Assembly: GCF_012030425.1 (NCBI RefSeq)
Contig: NZ_JAAUVN010000003.1
Location: 1-64,000 of the forward strand
DNA from: Sphingobacterium sp. B16(2022)
GTDB lineage: Bacteria > Bacteroidota > Bacteroidia > Sphingobacteriales > Sphingobacteriaceae
Length of the DNA: 64,000 nucleotides
Reading direction: 5' to 3'
Position 1 is the stretch's first letter, and each line of letters opens with the position of its first letter. The notes beneath the pieces are model-generated. The model was not told the DNA's origin, made no database searches, and was given only the letters and a program-made list of their open reading frames with translations. Of this stretch, positions 47,076-56,347 are shown in pieces. The position numbers and the translations under genes were made by a program.

Positions 47076-47966
47076 ATGAAGTATAAAAATAGAATTTTAA
47101 TTGATCGTGTCGCCCAGCACACTTTCAAATTGACAGGATATCTTGTGTTGGCACTTTTAGGTGGTATCTTCGGAATGTTACTCTACAATGCTATTTCTTT
47201 CTTTTTAGAAGTAAAACCATTGGATTTCCTAACAGGACGTGAATGGAACCCTACAGCTGCAATTCCTACCTATGGTATTTTACCATTGATCGTGAGTACA
47301 ACAATTGTTGCATTTGGTGCTATGGTAATTGCGATCCCTTTGGGAATTGGTACAGCAGCTTACATTTCGGAATATGCAAGTCCTAAAGTTAAAAATATAT
47401 TGAAACCCTTAATCGAAATGCTTGCTGCTATTCCTTCTGTTGTCATCGGTTTCTTAGGAATTGTATTGGTAGGACCCAAAATAGCATCGCTTACAGATCT
47501 TCCAAATGGACTAAATGCTTTAAACGGTTCTCTTTTACTTGCTATTATGGCATTACCGACCATCATCACAATTTCTGAAGATGCCATCCATGCTATTCCA
47601 AAAACTTATCGCGAAGGTAGCTATGCACTTGGCGCAAGTAAGTGGCAAACGTTGATCAAAATTACTATCCCAGCAGCAGCTCCCGGAATCATTGCAGCCG
47701 TTATGCTCGGACTTGGAAGAGCCATCGGTGAAACCATGACGGTATTAATGGCGACTGGGAATGCAGCCCTTTTTCCTGAGGATTTCTTTGATTCGGTCAA
47801 AACCATTACAGCAACAATTGCTATAGAAATGGGCGAAGTGCCTTTTCAGACAACACATTACTTTGCTTTATTTGCCATCGCAATTGTATTGTTCTTCATG
47901 ACTTTAATAGCCAATCTGGTTGGTGAATATTTTATTAATCGTTTTAGAAAATATCATGCGGCTTAA
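47076..47966 (+). CDS. pstC: Phosphate ABC transporter permease PstC
   Basis: The 296-residue inner-membrane protein has six helices and the ABC permease EAA loop SYALGASKWQTLIKITIPAA. ISEYASPKVKNILKPLIEML and MLGLGRAIGETMTVLMATGN fit PstC. It starts 8 bp after pstS and overlaps pstA by 11 bp. Confidence 0.95.
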   Translation: MKYKNRILIDRVAQHTFKLTGYLVLALLGGIFGMLLYNAISFFLEVKPLDFLTGREWNPTAAIPTYGILPLIVSTTIVAFGAMVIAIPLGIGTAAYISEYASPKVKNILKPLIEMLAAIPSVVIGFLGIVLVGPKIASLTDLPNGLNALNGSLLLAIMALPTIITISEDAIHAIPKTYREGSYALGASKWQTLIKITIPAAAPGIIAAVMLGLGRAIGETMTVLMATGNAALFPEDFFDSVKTITATIAIEMGEVPFQTTHYFALFAIAIVLFFMTLIANLVGEYFINRFRKYHAA

Positions 47967-48813
47967 TTTTAAAAAAATAACTCCCATTATTGAATGGGGT
48001 TCATTATTACTTTCTACTGGATTAGTCTGTTTTTTCCTTATTGTCATCCTTTACGAAATTTTTTCAAAAGGCTGGTCTGCGATCTCGTGGTCTTTCATCA
48101 CTGAATTACCAACCGATGGTATGACTAAAGGTGGCGTGCTTTCGCCAATAATCGGAACAGTTATCTTGACATTGATAACGGCGCTATTTGCAATTCCTTT
48201 TGGTGTCTGCTGTGCGATCTACTTAAATGAATATGCCAAAAACACATGGCTAACACGTACCATCAGAGCTTCTATACGTAACTTATCAGGTGTACCATCA
48301 ATCATCTATGGTTTATTCGGATTAGCATTATTTGTGCAGGGCCTACATTTTGGAACTTCACTTTTATCTGCTGGTTTGACATTGGGGCTTTTATCCTTGC
48401 CCTATATCATAACGACAACGGAAGAGGCATTACTACGTATTCCTGCGAGTATGCGTGAAGCGGCACTTGCTGTAGGGGCTACAAAATTTGAATCGATTAA
48501 AGATGTTGTGCTTCCAGCTTCATTGCCCGGTATCCTCACGGGTGTTGTTTTGACATTATCGCGAGCGGCAGGTGAAACAGCGCCAATTTTGTTTACCGGT
48601 GTTGCATTTTACATTACAGATGTGTCTGTTAACACTAGTCAGGAATTTATGGCTTTGCCTTATCACCTTTACATGCTGTCGACACAGCATCAATCTATAG
48701 AAGAAGTGCGTCCATTGGCTTATGGAACTGCACTCGTACTTATTATCGTGGTTTTCTTAATGAATTTAACCGCATTTTACATTCGTTATAAATACAGAAA
48801 AAATGACCAATAA
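47956..48813 (+). CDS. pstA: Phosphate ABC transporter permease PstA
   Basis: This six-helix permease has the EAA loop ALAVGATKFESIKDVVLPAS and LTLSRAAGETAPILFTGVA, matching PstA. The ATG at 47956 overlaps the pstC end by 11 bp; an upstream TTG at 47920 would overlap by 47 bp and is unlikely. It overlaps pstB by 11 bp in the same way. Confidence 0.94.
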   Translation: MRLNFKKITPIIEWGSLLLSTGLVCFFLIVILYEIFSKGWSAISWSFITELPTDGMTKGGVLSPIIGTVILTLITALFAIPFGVCCAIYLNEYAKNTWLTRTIRASIRNLSGVPSIIYGLFGLALFVQGLHFGTSLLSAGLTLGLLSLPYIITTTEEALLRIPASMREAALAVGATKFESIKDVVLPASLPGILTGVVLTLSRAAGETAPILFTGVAFYITDVSVNTSQEFMALPYHLYMLSTQHQSIEEVRPLAYGTALVLIIVVFLMNLTAFYIRYKYRKNDQ

Positions 48814-49549
48814 TTTATATACCAAAGATCTGAATATCTGGTTTGGTTCTAAACATGTTTTAAAGGGAATTGATATTGAGTTTCCTGAGAAAAAAGTAAC
48901 GGCATTGATCGGTCCTTCCGGATGTGGCAAAAGTACTTTACTTCGCTCCTTTAACCGCATGCATGACCTAGTTCCTGATGCTAGAATTGAAGGAACGGTC
49001 AGTATCGACGGTCAAAATATTTATGAAAAAGGTATCTCGGTTACGGATATACGCAAGAGAATAGGCATGGTTTTCCAAAAAGCGAACCCATTTCCAAAAA
49101 GTATCCAGGAAAATATCGCTTACGGTCTGAAGCTGAACAATCTAGACGCAAGTCCTGCTGTTATTCAAAAAGCTCTTGAAGAGGTATATCTGTGGGATGA
49201 GGTGAAAGATGATCTTAAAAAACCGGCAACCCGTTTATCTGGTGGACAGCAACAACGTCTGTGTATTGCCCGTGCAGTTGCACTTCGTCCTGATGTTATT
49301 TTAATGGACGAACCTTGTTCGGCTTTGGATCCGGTTAGTACCCTAAAAATAGAGGAGCTGATCCATCAGTTAAAAGAACAGTATACAATTGTTATTGTGA
49401 CACATAATATGCAGCAGGCACAACGTGTGGCTGATAAAACGATCTTCATGTATCTGGGTGAAGTGAAGGAAGAGGGTGCTACTTATGATATCTTTAACAA
49501 TCCGCAACATGAAATTACGAAAAACTATATTAGCGGACACTTTGGATAA
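48803..49549 (+). CDS. pstB: Phosphate ABC transporter ATP-binding protein PstB
   Basis: The 248-residue ATPase has Walker A GPSGCGKSTLLRSF, the Q-loop GMVFQKANPFPKS, signature LSGGQQQRLCIARA and Walker B VILMDEPCSALDP, all typical PstB. It completes the pst transporter. No phoU gene follows within the window, which is unusual because pstSCAB-phoU is the common order. Confidence 0.96.
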   Translation: MTNNLYTKDLNIWFGSKHVLKGIDIEFPEKKVTALIGPSGCGKSTLLRSFNRMHDLVPDARIEGTVSIDGQNIYEKGISVTDIRKRIGMVFQKANPFPKSIQENIAYGLKLNNLDASPAVIQKALEEVYLWDEVKDDLKKPATRLSGGQQQRLCIARAVALRPDVILMDEPCSALDPVSTLKIEELIHQLKEQYTIVIVTHNMQQAQRVADKTIFMYLGEVKEEGATYDIFNNPQHEITKNYISGHFG

Positions 49550-49592
49550 GAACTGAGTGTGCTATTTTGTTTGTTAAAGCATGGAAGAACTA

Positions 49593-49622
49593 TTGTATAT
49601 GAAAAGGTTTCCTTACTTTTGC
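49593..49622 (+). promoter_or_regulatory. Promoter of pth
   Basis: TTG (49593-49595), an 18-bp spacer and TACTTTTGC (49614-49622) match the consensus, 17 bp before the pth ATG. Confidence 0.6.
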
Positions 49623-49639
49623 AGGCTAAGTATTAAACA

Positions 49640-50203
49640 ATGAATTATCTTATCGTAGGATTGGGCAATATCGGAAGGGAATATGCCGACACACGTCATA
49701 ATATCGGTTTTATGGTCGCAGATCAACTTGTTAAGGAAGCTAATGCTTCTTTTTCAACGTTAAAACTTGCGTCATATGCGGAGTATAAGCAACGGGGCCA
49801 TAATGTATATGTAATCAAACCGACTACTTATATGAACTTAAGCGGTAAGGCAATGAATTATTACATGCAACTGCTGAAAGTTCCTATCGAAAATACGCTG
49901 GTTATTGTGGATGATCTTGCTATTCCTTTTGGATCCTTACGTATCAAGCCTAAGGGCTCTGCTGCAGGACATAATGGTTTAAAGTCTATTGAAGCACTAT
50001 GTGGCGGGCAGGCATACCCGCGTCTGCGTTTTGGAATTGGTGATAATTATCCCAAAGGCAGACAGGTGGATTATGTGCTTGGGCCATTTGATCCTGAAGA
50101 GCAAAAAGAACTGCCACAGCTTATCGATCATGCTGTAAAGATGATCAATAGCTTTGTCAATATCGGTATTGAACTGACCATGACCAATCTGAATACAAAA
50201 TAA
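49640..50203 (+). CDS. pth: Peptidyl-tRNA hydrolase
   Basis: Pth frees tRNA from peptidyl-tRNA dropped by ribosomes. The 187-residue protein has LIVGLGNIGREYADTRHNIG with the catalytic His, VIKPTTYMNLSGKA, VDDLAIPFGSLRIKPKGSAA and GHNGLKSIEALCGG. It has its own promoter and a terminator behind it. Confidence 0.97.
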   Translation: MNYLIVGLGNIGREYADTRHNIGFMVADQLVKEANASFSTLKLASYAEYKQRGHNVYVIKPTTYMNLSGKAMNYYMQLLKVPIENTLVIVDDLAIPFGSLRIKPKGSAAGHNGLKSIEALCGGQAYPRLRFGIGDNYPKGRQVDYVLGPFDPEEQKELPQLIDHAVKMINSFVNIGIELTMTNLNTK

Positions 50204-50240
50204 AACAAAGCCGTTAACCTGTTAACGGCTTTGTTTCTTT
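50204..50240 (+). terminator. Terminator after pth
   Basis: ACAAAGCCGTTAAC, a 2-nt CT loop region and GTTAACGGCTTTGT pair perfectly, followed by T-rich DNA. Confidence 0.9.
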
Positions 50241-50353
50241 TATAAAGCGATGCTCAAAAAAGCGCAAACGTTTGATATTCGAAAGCCTGGTTTTAATTTA
50301 AAATGATTTTCTACCTTTAAGCAGACTTAAATCAATATAAAACCGACTAAAGC

Positions 50354-52390
50354 ATGTTTTATTTCCAAAAAACAAAGCAGAAATGTCTTACTATATTAGC
50401 CATTTTATTGCTTTCTCATCAGGTAGAGGCCCAGGATTCGCGTTATTCTATTATACCGAAACCAAGTGAGCTAACTGCTCAAAATGGAGCATTCTCTATA
50501 AACTCCGGCACCACAATATTCATCAATAAGGAAAATCGATCTGAAATACAGGAACTGGCAGGTTTAATAAAAATCGCTACAGATTTTGATCTTAAAATAG
50601 AACAGGAAAATATCCGTAAAAAAGGGATACACTTTGTTATTGATAAGAGTTTAAAAAACAGCTCGGCAGAAGGATATACCTTGGATATTAAATCGGATAA
50701 TATCATTGTGAAAGCAAAAACTGCTACGGGTTTGTATTATGCGTCTCAAACACTCAGACAGCTGTTACCAAGTACGATTGAAAGCCAATCGGTAGTTAAT
50801 AATGGTCAGTGGTCTATTCCCAACGTGTCGATAAGTGATATTCCGAGGTACAACTGGCGTGGCTATATGCAAGATGTAAGCCGGACATTTTATAGCGTGG
50901 ATGTGATCAAAAAATATCTGGATGTAATGGCACTCTATAAACTGAATACTTTTCACTGGCATCTAACTGACGATCAGGGTTGGCGCATAGAGATCAAAAA
51001 ATATCCTAAACTAACATCTGAAAAAGCAACAATTTTCCACCATACAACTCACCAACCTGCTGAAAGGAGTGGTTTCTACACTCAGGAGCAAATTAAGGAT
51101 GTTGTGGCTTATGCCAAAGCAAGACATATCACGATTGTTCCTGAGATTGATGTTCCGGGACACTCCTGGCCAACGATTTTGGTATATCCGGAACTCGGCG
51201 TTAATAATAATAGCTACCCCAATCATGTATTTCCTTTTGTTTCTTCATGGGGATACTGGGGAAATCAATTTACACCGAATACTTTAGACCCAACAAAAGA
51301 AGCTGTTTATAAATTTCTTGATGATGTATTTACGGAAGTTACCGCATTATTTCCAGGCCAATACATACATTTCGGTGGTGATGAGGTACGACACGACCTA
51401 TGGGAAAAGGAACAACACGTGATCGACTTCATGAAAAAGAATAATATTAAAACGGTTACTGAATTACAGAGTTACTTTGTGACCCGCGTTTCTAAAATTA
51501 TCACGAGTAAAGGGAGAAAACCATTGGGATGGAATGATATCTTGACAGATGTTAAAAATCTACCTAAAGAAACAGCTATTATGAGCTGGCTCGGAGCTGA
51601 TGCGATCAAAAAGGCTGTAGAAAATGGATTTGAAAGTGTAGCAACGCCAACTGATCCTTTGTATTTTGATATTACACAAGCAGATCGAAATGACGGTACT
51701 ATGAGTGATCTAGCCTACGGTAATATCAATACGCTTGAAAAAGTATACGAGTATGATCCGAGTAAAGGATTAACTAAAGATGAGGAAAAACTGGTGTTAG
51801 GTGTACAGGCTAATCAATGGACTGCATTAACACAAGAACTAAAGGATATGAATATCCATAACTTCCCGCGCTTACTGGCACTAGCTGAGACGGGATGGAC
51901 AGTGAAGAATAAAAAAGATTTTGCAGATTTTACAGCCCGATTGGAAAAACATTATGATCGATTGGACGAACTGAAAGTCGACTACTATAAAAAGGACGGT
52001 TTTACAGTAGCTAAGTGGAGTCCTGCAACAGTTACTGAAGAGTTTAAAGAAATGACAATTGACGTTACTAAGAAAGTGTATACTACTGGCCGCGTGCAGG
52101 CGGGCTTCCTCTTTACAGCAGGTAAAGACTTTTTGGAAATAGATGGTGTCGAACTTTTGGAAAATGGTCAGGTGATCAGTGCAGACAAACATCACGCATT
52201 AGCAGATAAATTTAGAGGGACAAATAAGATTAAACCATTCTTCTTCAATTTTGAAGTGAAACAGTACAATCCCAAAGCGAAATACACCGTCAGAGCTAAA
52301 GTAAGAAGTGTTGGTGGTACAGATTCTAATGGAAACTTTACTTTTAACCTAAGTCCTTATCAACCCTTCACAGTAGCTGAACCGAGATAA
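50354..52390 (+). CDS. Secreted beta-N-acetylhexosaminidase (GH20)
   Basis: This 678-residue enzyme has a signal peptide ending VEAQ, an N-terminal GH20b domain (about 30-150), the GH20 barrel and a C-terminal beta domain. The catalytic pair Asp343-Glu344 is in YIHFGGDEVRHDLW; RGYMQDVSRTFYSVD, FHWHLTDDQGWRIEIK and VPEIDVPGHSW line the active site. It removes terminal N-acetylglucosamine or galactosamine from chitin fragments, glycans or peptidoglycan pieces in the periplasm or outside. Confidence 0.95.
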   Translation: MFYFQKTKQKCLTILAILLLSHQVEAQDSRYSIIPKPSELTAQNGAFSINSGTTIFINKENRSEIQELAGLIKIATDFDLKIEQENIRKKGIHFVIDKSLKNSSAEGYTLDIKSDNIIVKAKTATGLYYASQTLRQLLPSTIESQSVVNNGQWSIPNVSISDIPRYNWRGYMQDVSRTFYSVDVIKKYLDVMALYKLNTFHWHLTDDQGWRIEIKKYPKLTSEKATIFHHTTHQPAERSGFYTQEQIKDVVAYAKARHITIVPEIDVPGHSWPTILVYPELGVNNNSYPNHVFPFVSSWGYWGNQFTPNTLDPTKEAVYKFLDDVFTEVTALFPGQYIHFGGDEVRHDLWEKEQHVIDFMKKNNIKTVTELQSYFVTRVSKIITSKGRKPLGWNDILTDVKNLPKETAIMSWLGADAIKKAVENGFESVATPTDPLYFDITQADRNDGTMSDLAYGNINTLEKVYEYDPSKGLTKDEEKLVLGVQANQWTALTQELKDMNIHNFPRLLALAETGWTVKNKKDFADFTARLEKHYDRLDELKVDYYKKDGFTVAKWSPATVTEEFKEMTIDVTKKVYTTGRVQAGFLFTAGKDFLEIDGVELLENGQVISADKHHALADKFRGTNKIKPFFFNFEVKQYNPKAKYTVRAKVRSVGGTDSNGNFTFNLSPYQPFTVAEPR

Positions 52391-52402
52391 AAGTTCTTTC
52401 AC

Positions 52403-52439
52403 AAAAAAGCCTCAAAATTTATGGATTTTGAGGCTTTTT
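52403..52439. terminator. Bidirectional terminator between the GH20 and M56 genes
   Basis: AAAAAAGCCTCAAAAT and ATTTTGAGGCTTTTTC pair across a short loop between convergent genes. Confidence 0.92.
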
Positions 52440-52460
52440 CATAAACCATTAACATCAGGG

Positions 52461-54542
52461 TCATTTGATCACAATACGCGGATTTTGATCATCTTCACTG
52501 ACCAGCAACTTAATTTCCTTACCATTCTTAATTACAGAGGCACTTGCACCCCGAACTGCTTTTTTATTAGTGGATGATTCTAATGCCAATAGTCCTATTA
52601 TATTTTTCGACAACTCACTATTTTTTGCTGTTAAATCTGTAGCCATTACTTTCGTCACTGTTTTGGCGTCGACTTCCTTAAGATCCGATTCTCGGGCAAC
52701 TTTTCCATTTATTACTAAAACATAACCGTCTTTTGGATCGATATTTCCTTTATTATCATTTAAAAACTTTTTTAGTTTTTCCTGTTGCAACGTTGTCGCA
52801 TAAAAATCATCCGCTGACTTTTTGTATCCCGTAACCTTTATTTGATTAACTTGACCACCCTTTAGCATCTTAACAGAATCCTGACGGGTTCTTTCCTTGG
52901 AAATTTCACGATTAATTGTTTTTTTAACGTTGTCTTTTAAGGCATCTGGATTTTTCTCTGCAAATGATTTTGTCTTAATTAAAATAACACCATCTTTACC
53001 TTTATTACCATAGAGCGTTTGGGCATAAGGACTTTTTAATATTTCCATGGACTCTATAGAATTGGGGTCAATCTTATTTATATTTTCCGATATTTTACCA
53101 TCAACTACAAATAATGGTTGAGGTTGATCAGGATTTAGCTTCCCTAAAGTCACCTTATCGGATTTGTCTGGGGCATATGTTAATTCAATTTTATTGGATT
53201 TATCATTAAAAGTATCCTTTCCGCTCACTATATTTTTTCCGGTGTTTATTTCTGAAGATGTCTTCCCTCCGAATTTAGTTGTAACCAAAACAACACCCTC
53301 TTTCCCTTTCTCTCCATACAGATCTATTGCAGCCTTATTTTTAAGCACAGTAATAGCCTCGATATCATTTGGATCTACACTATGAATATCATCAACTTTC
53401 TTTCCATCCAATATAAATAATACGTTTTTAGATAAAGATTTAATCTTTATCTTCGCACCCTGCTTAACCTTTACTCCATGAGCAGTAAACTTTGAGGTAT
53501 CTGTCTTAATTCCAATAATTGAAACGGCTTCCTCTTTTACATTTACACCTATTACTTTTCCTTTTAACGTATCCTGAACTAAACCCGCTTCTTCAATGGT
53601 ATTTTGCGCGGACTGACCAACGGATACTGCAGATTCTAAATCAATCTCTTTCGCCGAATCTGTCGCTTGCGTTATCTTAGCCTCTGCTTTATTTAGAGTA
53701 AATGCACCAGCTGTCAATACAAAAATAGGCAACATAAATGCGTACTTTCCGAGCTGTATTTTTGCAGATCTTTTTTTATTCATCATCATTATCCTTCGCT
53801 TTAGTGTCTTAAAACTAAACTGATTTCCTAATGTCGCCGACCCGCCGCTAGCATTGACACGTAGCAAGCTATACTGGTAGGTCTGTCTATCTACGCCATT
53901 ATTGAGTACTTGCTGATCTGTTAGAAATTCCAAATTTTCACGGATTGCCTTTCGCATGAGCCATACAAAAGGATTGAACCAGCTGCTGATTAAAGTAAAC
54001 TCACTGATCAGGATATCAATAGAATGCAAACCCTTTACATGAATATCTTCATGTTTAAAAATATCCATGAGCTCCGGTTCTGGATGATGATCTCTGTTAA
54101 CGTATATTTTATTTAAAAACGAAAAGGGTACAATGGGTATAAAAACATTTCTAAAAAGATAAGATTGCCACTGTGCAGGTTCAGAATAAATATGAATTCG
54201 CAATAGGCTAATCATCTGAATTAAGAAGCGAATTGATAAAATCGTTACCCCTATGAAAAGTAAAAGGATCAATACATTATTTAAGGTAAAGACCGATTTG
54301 TCCACCTCTTGTCCGAGATCCATTGACCAATCCATCGCGATCTCCCCTACGGATGGAATTGGTTTTCTAAACCAGGATTGAATATCTAAGAACGGATAGG
54401 TAAATGAAAATAAAATACCTGTAATAAAATACATGCGGTTAAGCAGGTAAAATGTCAGATTCTTTAATAACAATACATATCCTAAGTATACAACACTTAG
54501 TAATACATTAATCTGGATCGCATAATTTAGGATATTTTCCAT
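52461..54542 (-). CDS. M56-family sensor metalloprotease with TonB-plug-like repeats
   Basis: The 693-residue protein has three N-terminal membrane helices, a cytoplasmic zinc protease domain with HEDIH (HExxH, His164 to His168) and EFLTD (Glu205 to Asp209), then a fourth helix near 267-284. The exported C-terminus has no penicillin-binding domain. Instead it has repeats resembling TonB-receptor plug domains: LFILDGKKVDDIHSVDPNDI (from 375) with IDLYGEKGKEGVVLV, and PLFVVDGKISENINKIDPNS (from 477) with TLYGNKGKDGVILIK; a weaker third is near 600-645. Such M56 proteins activate BlaI-type repressor cleavage in response to a signal. It follows the BlaI gene by 5 bp. Confidence 0.92.
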   Translation of the reverse strand: MENILNYAIQINVLLSVVYLGYVLLLKNLTFYLLNRMYFITGILFSFTYPFLDIQSWFRKPIPSVGEIAMDWSMDLGQEVDKSVFTLNNVLILLLFIGVTILSIRFLIQMISLLRIHIYSEPAQWQSYLFRNVFIPIVPFSFLNKIYVNRDHHPEPELMDIFKHEDIHVKGLHSIDILISEFTLISSWFNPFVWLMRKAIRENLEFLTDQQVLNNGVDRQTYQYSLLRVNASGGSATLGNQFSFKTLKRRIMMMNKKRSAKIQLGKYAFMLPIFVLTAGAFTLNKAEAKITQATDSAKEIDLESAVSVGQSAQNTIEEAGLVQDTLKGKVIGVNVKEEAVSIIGIKTDTSKFTAHGVKVKQGAKIKIKSLSKNVLFILDGKKVDDIHSVDPNDIEAITVLKNKAAIDLYGEKGKEGVVLVTTKFGGKTSSEINTGKNIVSGKDTFNDKSNKIELTYAPDKSDKVTLGKLNPDQPQPLFVVDGKISENINKIDPNSIESMEILKSPYAQTLYGNKGKDGVILIKTKSFAEKNPDALKDNVKKTINREISKERTRQDSVKMLKGGQVNQIKVTGYKKSADDFYATTLQQEKLKKFLNDNKGNIDPKDGYVLVINGKVARESDLKEVDAKTVTKVMATDLTAKNSELSKNIIGLLALESSTNKKAVRGASASVIKNGKEIKLLVSEDDQNPRIVIK

Positions 54543-54547
54543 GGTTA

Positions 54548-54910
54548 CTAGCTTTTATTTTCCTTGATCATTTGCATGATTTCTTCCAATTCGGATGCAG
54601 ATAGCTTTTCTTCTTTCACAAAAAATGTAACCATCTCCTTATATGAATTCTTAAAATAGTCTCCTACGAAAGAGTGCATAAATGTCTCTTTATAATCTTC
54701 TTCAGAAATCAACGGTTCGTATCGATTTGCATTTGCATACTTAACTGACTTTACGAATCCCTTTTTTTCTAGATTTTTAACTGTAGAGGCCAATGTCGTA
54801 TAGGGCATCTTCTCGCCTTTGATATTGTCCAAAATCTCTTTCACAAAACATGCCTTAAGATTCCAAATGGCCTGCATCGCCTGTTCTTCTTGTGCTGTTA
54901 ACTTTTCCAT
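54548..54910 (-). CDS. BlaI/MecI/CopY-family transcriptional repressor
   Basis: This 120-residue protein has a winged-helix domain (LTAQEEQAMQAIWNLKACFV, PYTTLASTVKNLEKKGFVKS) and a helical dimerisation tail. BlaI repressors are cleaved after the paired M56 protease is activated. The gene starts the two-gene operon, and TACGA-N5-TCGTA at 54945-54959 upstream is a candidate operator. The regulated genes besides its own operon are not visible. Confidence 0.93.
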   Translation of the reverse strand: MEKLTAQEEQAMQAIWNLKACFVKEILDNIKGEKMPYTTLASTVKNLEKKGFVKSVKYANANRYEPLISEEDYKETFMHSFVGDYFKNSYKEMVTFFVKEEKLSASELEEIMQMIKENKS

Positions 54911-55362
54911 ACCTGATTATTAAACTACTAATTATACACAAGTCTACGAAATAATCGTAACAATTCAAATTAATAATTCTTTTTTTTTATTCTCTGGATT
55001 TTCAAATACTATTTCTCCATTGAAAAAAATGAAACACGCAATGTCAAAGCTGTCCTTGCTTATAGTTCAAGAGCATTATTATCAGAATTCAATATTGTGA
55101 TCAAGTTCAAGATATCCACCTTGTCTAGTAATTCCCGATAAAAGTAAACTGTCAATAGATCTATGGCTGATAAACATGCTTTGACTGGGCCTGAATTAAT
55201 ATTCTAAATCCAAACCATATTCTATCATGCTATTCAAATCTTCAATAAATTTGAAAACAACTTACATTTATAATTGTGACAATTTTGTTAATAGCTAAAA
55301 ACGCATTCAATTTTTTTTAGATTTGGTTCTATACATTTCATTACGATAAGGGTATTTCATTT
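54911..55362. other. Divergent spacer between the BlaI and LysR genes
   Basis: This 452-bp AT-rich region contains the candidate BlaI operator near its left end and the promoters of two divergent genes. I see no open frame or RNA gene. Confidence 0.5.
54945..54959. promoter_or_regulatory. Candidate BlaI operator
   Basis: TACGA, a 5-nt AATAA spacer and TCGTA form an exact inverted repeat 35 bp upstream of the BlaI gene, of the length expected for a BlaI dimer site. It suggests autorepression. Assignment is by position and symmetry only. Confidence 0.4.
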
Positions 55363-56268
55363 ATGGATTTCGATTTTAGGTTAAAAGTTTTTTACGTTGC
55401 GGCCAATACGCTCAACTTCACAAAAGCGGCATCAGAGCTTTTTATCTCACAGCCAGCTGTAAGTAAAAATATACAGGAGATTGAAAACTCCATTGGTACA
55501 CCGTTATTTGAACGATTAGGCAACCGGCTTGCCCTTACTCCTGCTGGAAAGATTCTTTATAAACATGCGCAGGTCATTTTGGAACAATACAATCAGGCGA
55601 CTTATGAAATCAACGAAATAACAGGAAAGCAAAATGGAAATCTCTTCCTGGGAATCAGCACAACGATTTCTCAATATGTAATTCCTAAAATGTTAGTGGA
55701 GTTTAATCTCCATTTTCCACAAAATGAAATAAAAGTCACGCAGGCTAATTCAAAACGGGTTGAGCAACTTCTTATCAAGAACGAAATTCATCTGGGGATT
55801 ACAGAGGGATTGCCAGATAATAGATCATTAAAATTCACACCCTATATCAAAGATGAAATTGTTTTGGTCACCCGCAATACTAATCCTTTATGTAAAGAAG
55901 AGAGATTTGTCTTAAATGACATCTATAAATTAGCACTCGTATTCCGGGAACCTGGATCTGGAACTCGTGATATCATCGATTGCAAATTGAAAGAAGCTGG
56001 AATTTCGTTACAGCATCTCCATACAGAAATTATTTTATCATCCTCCGAAAGTATTAAAAGGTATCTAAAATACAGCAATACAGCGGCATTTCTTTCGATC
56101 CATGCGATACAAGAAGAGCTTAAAAACGGTGATTTAAAAATCATTGAGTTAGAAGATTTTAGCATAGAGCGTTATTTCTACATCACCCATTTGGTTGGAG
56201 GACTTGCGGGCCTTCCATTAAAATTCATGAACTTTATTCAACAGCATAAGGGTAAAATCTACTCATAA
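55363..56268 (+). CDS. LysR-family transcriptional regulator
   Basis: The 301-residue protein has the LysR helix-turn-helix at its N-terminus (LNFTKAASELFISQPAVSKN, FERLGNRLALTPAGKILYKH) and a type 2 periplasmic-binding-fold effector domain (GNLFLGISTTISQYVIPKML). CysB and Cbl-like members respond to sulfur compounds. It lies 79 bp before the TsdA-like gene in the same direction rather than divergent, and is probably its regulator. Its effector is unknown. Confidence 0.93.
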   Translation: MDFDFRLKVFYVAANTLNFTKAASELFISQPAVSKNIQEIENSIGTPLFERLGNRLALTPAGKILYKHAQVILEQYNQATYEINEITGKQNGNLFLGISTTISQYVIPKMLVEFNLHFPQNEIKVTQANSKRVEQLLIKNEIHLGITEGLPDNRSLKFTPYIKDEIVLVTRNTNPLCKEERFVLNDIYKLALVFREPGSGTRDIIDCKLKEAGISLQHLHTEIILSSSESIKRYLKYSNTAAFLSIHAIQEELKNGDLKIIELEDFSIERYFYITHLVGGLAGLPLKFMNFIQQHKGKIYS

Positions 56269-56347
56269 CATTTCGTTATAACAGATAATAATTATGAATT
56301 ATAACAGCATTCTGTAATAGGGTACATTTGTTTAAAACCTAGTATGA

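Noticed and set aside
47920-47955. Upstream TTG start for pstA
   Set aside because: It would overlap pstC by 47 bp. The ATG at 47956 gives an 11-bp overlap like the one between pstA and pstB.
52461-54910. A beta-lactam resistance module
   Set aside because: M56 and BlaI homology alone does not show this. The sensor domain is plug-like and no beta-lactamase or PBP2a-like gene is adjacent.
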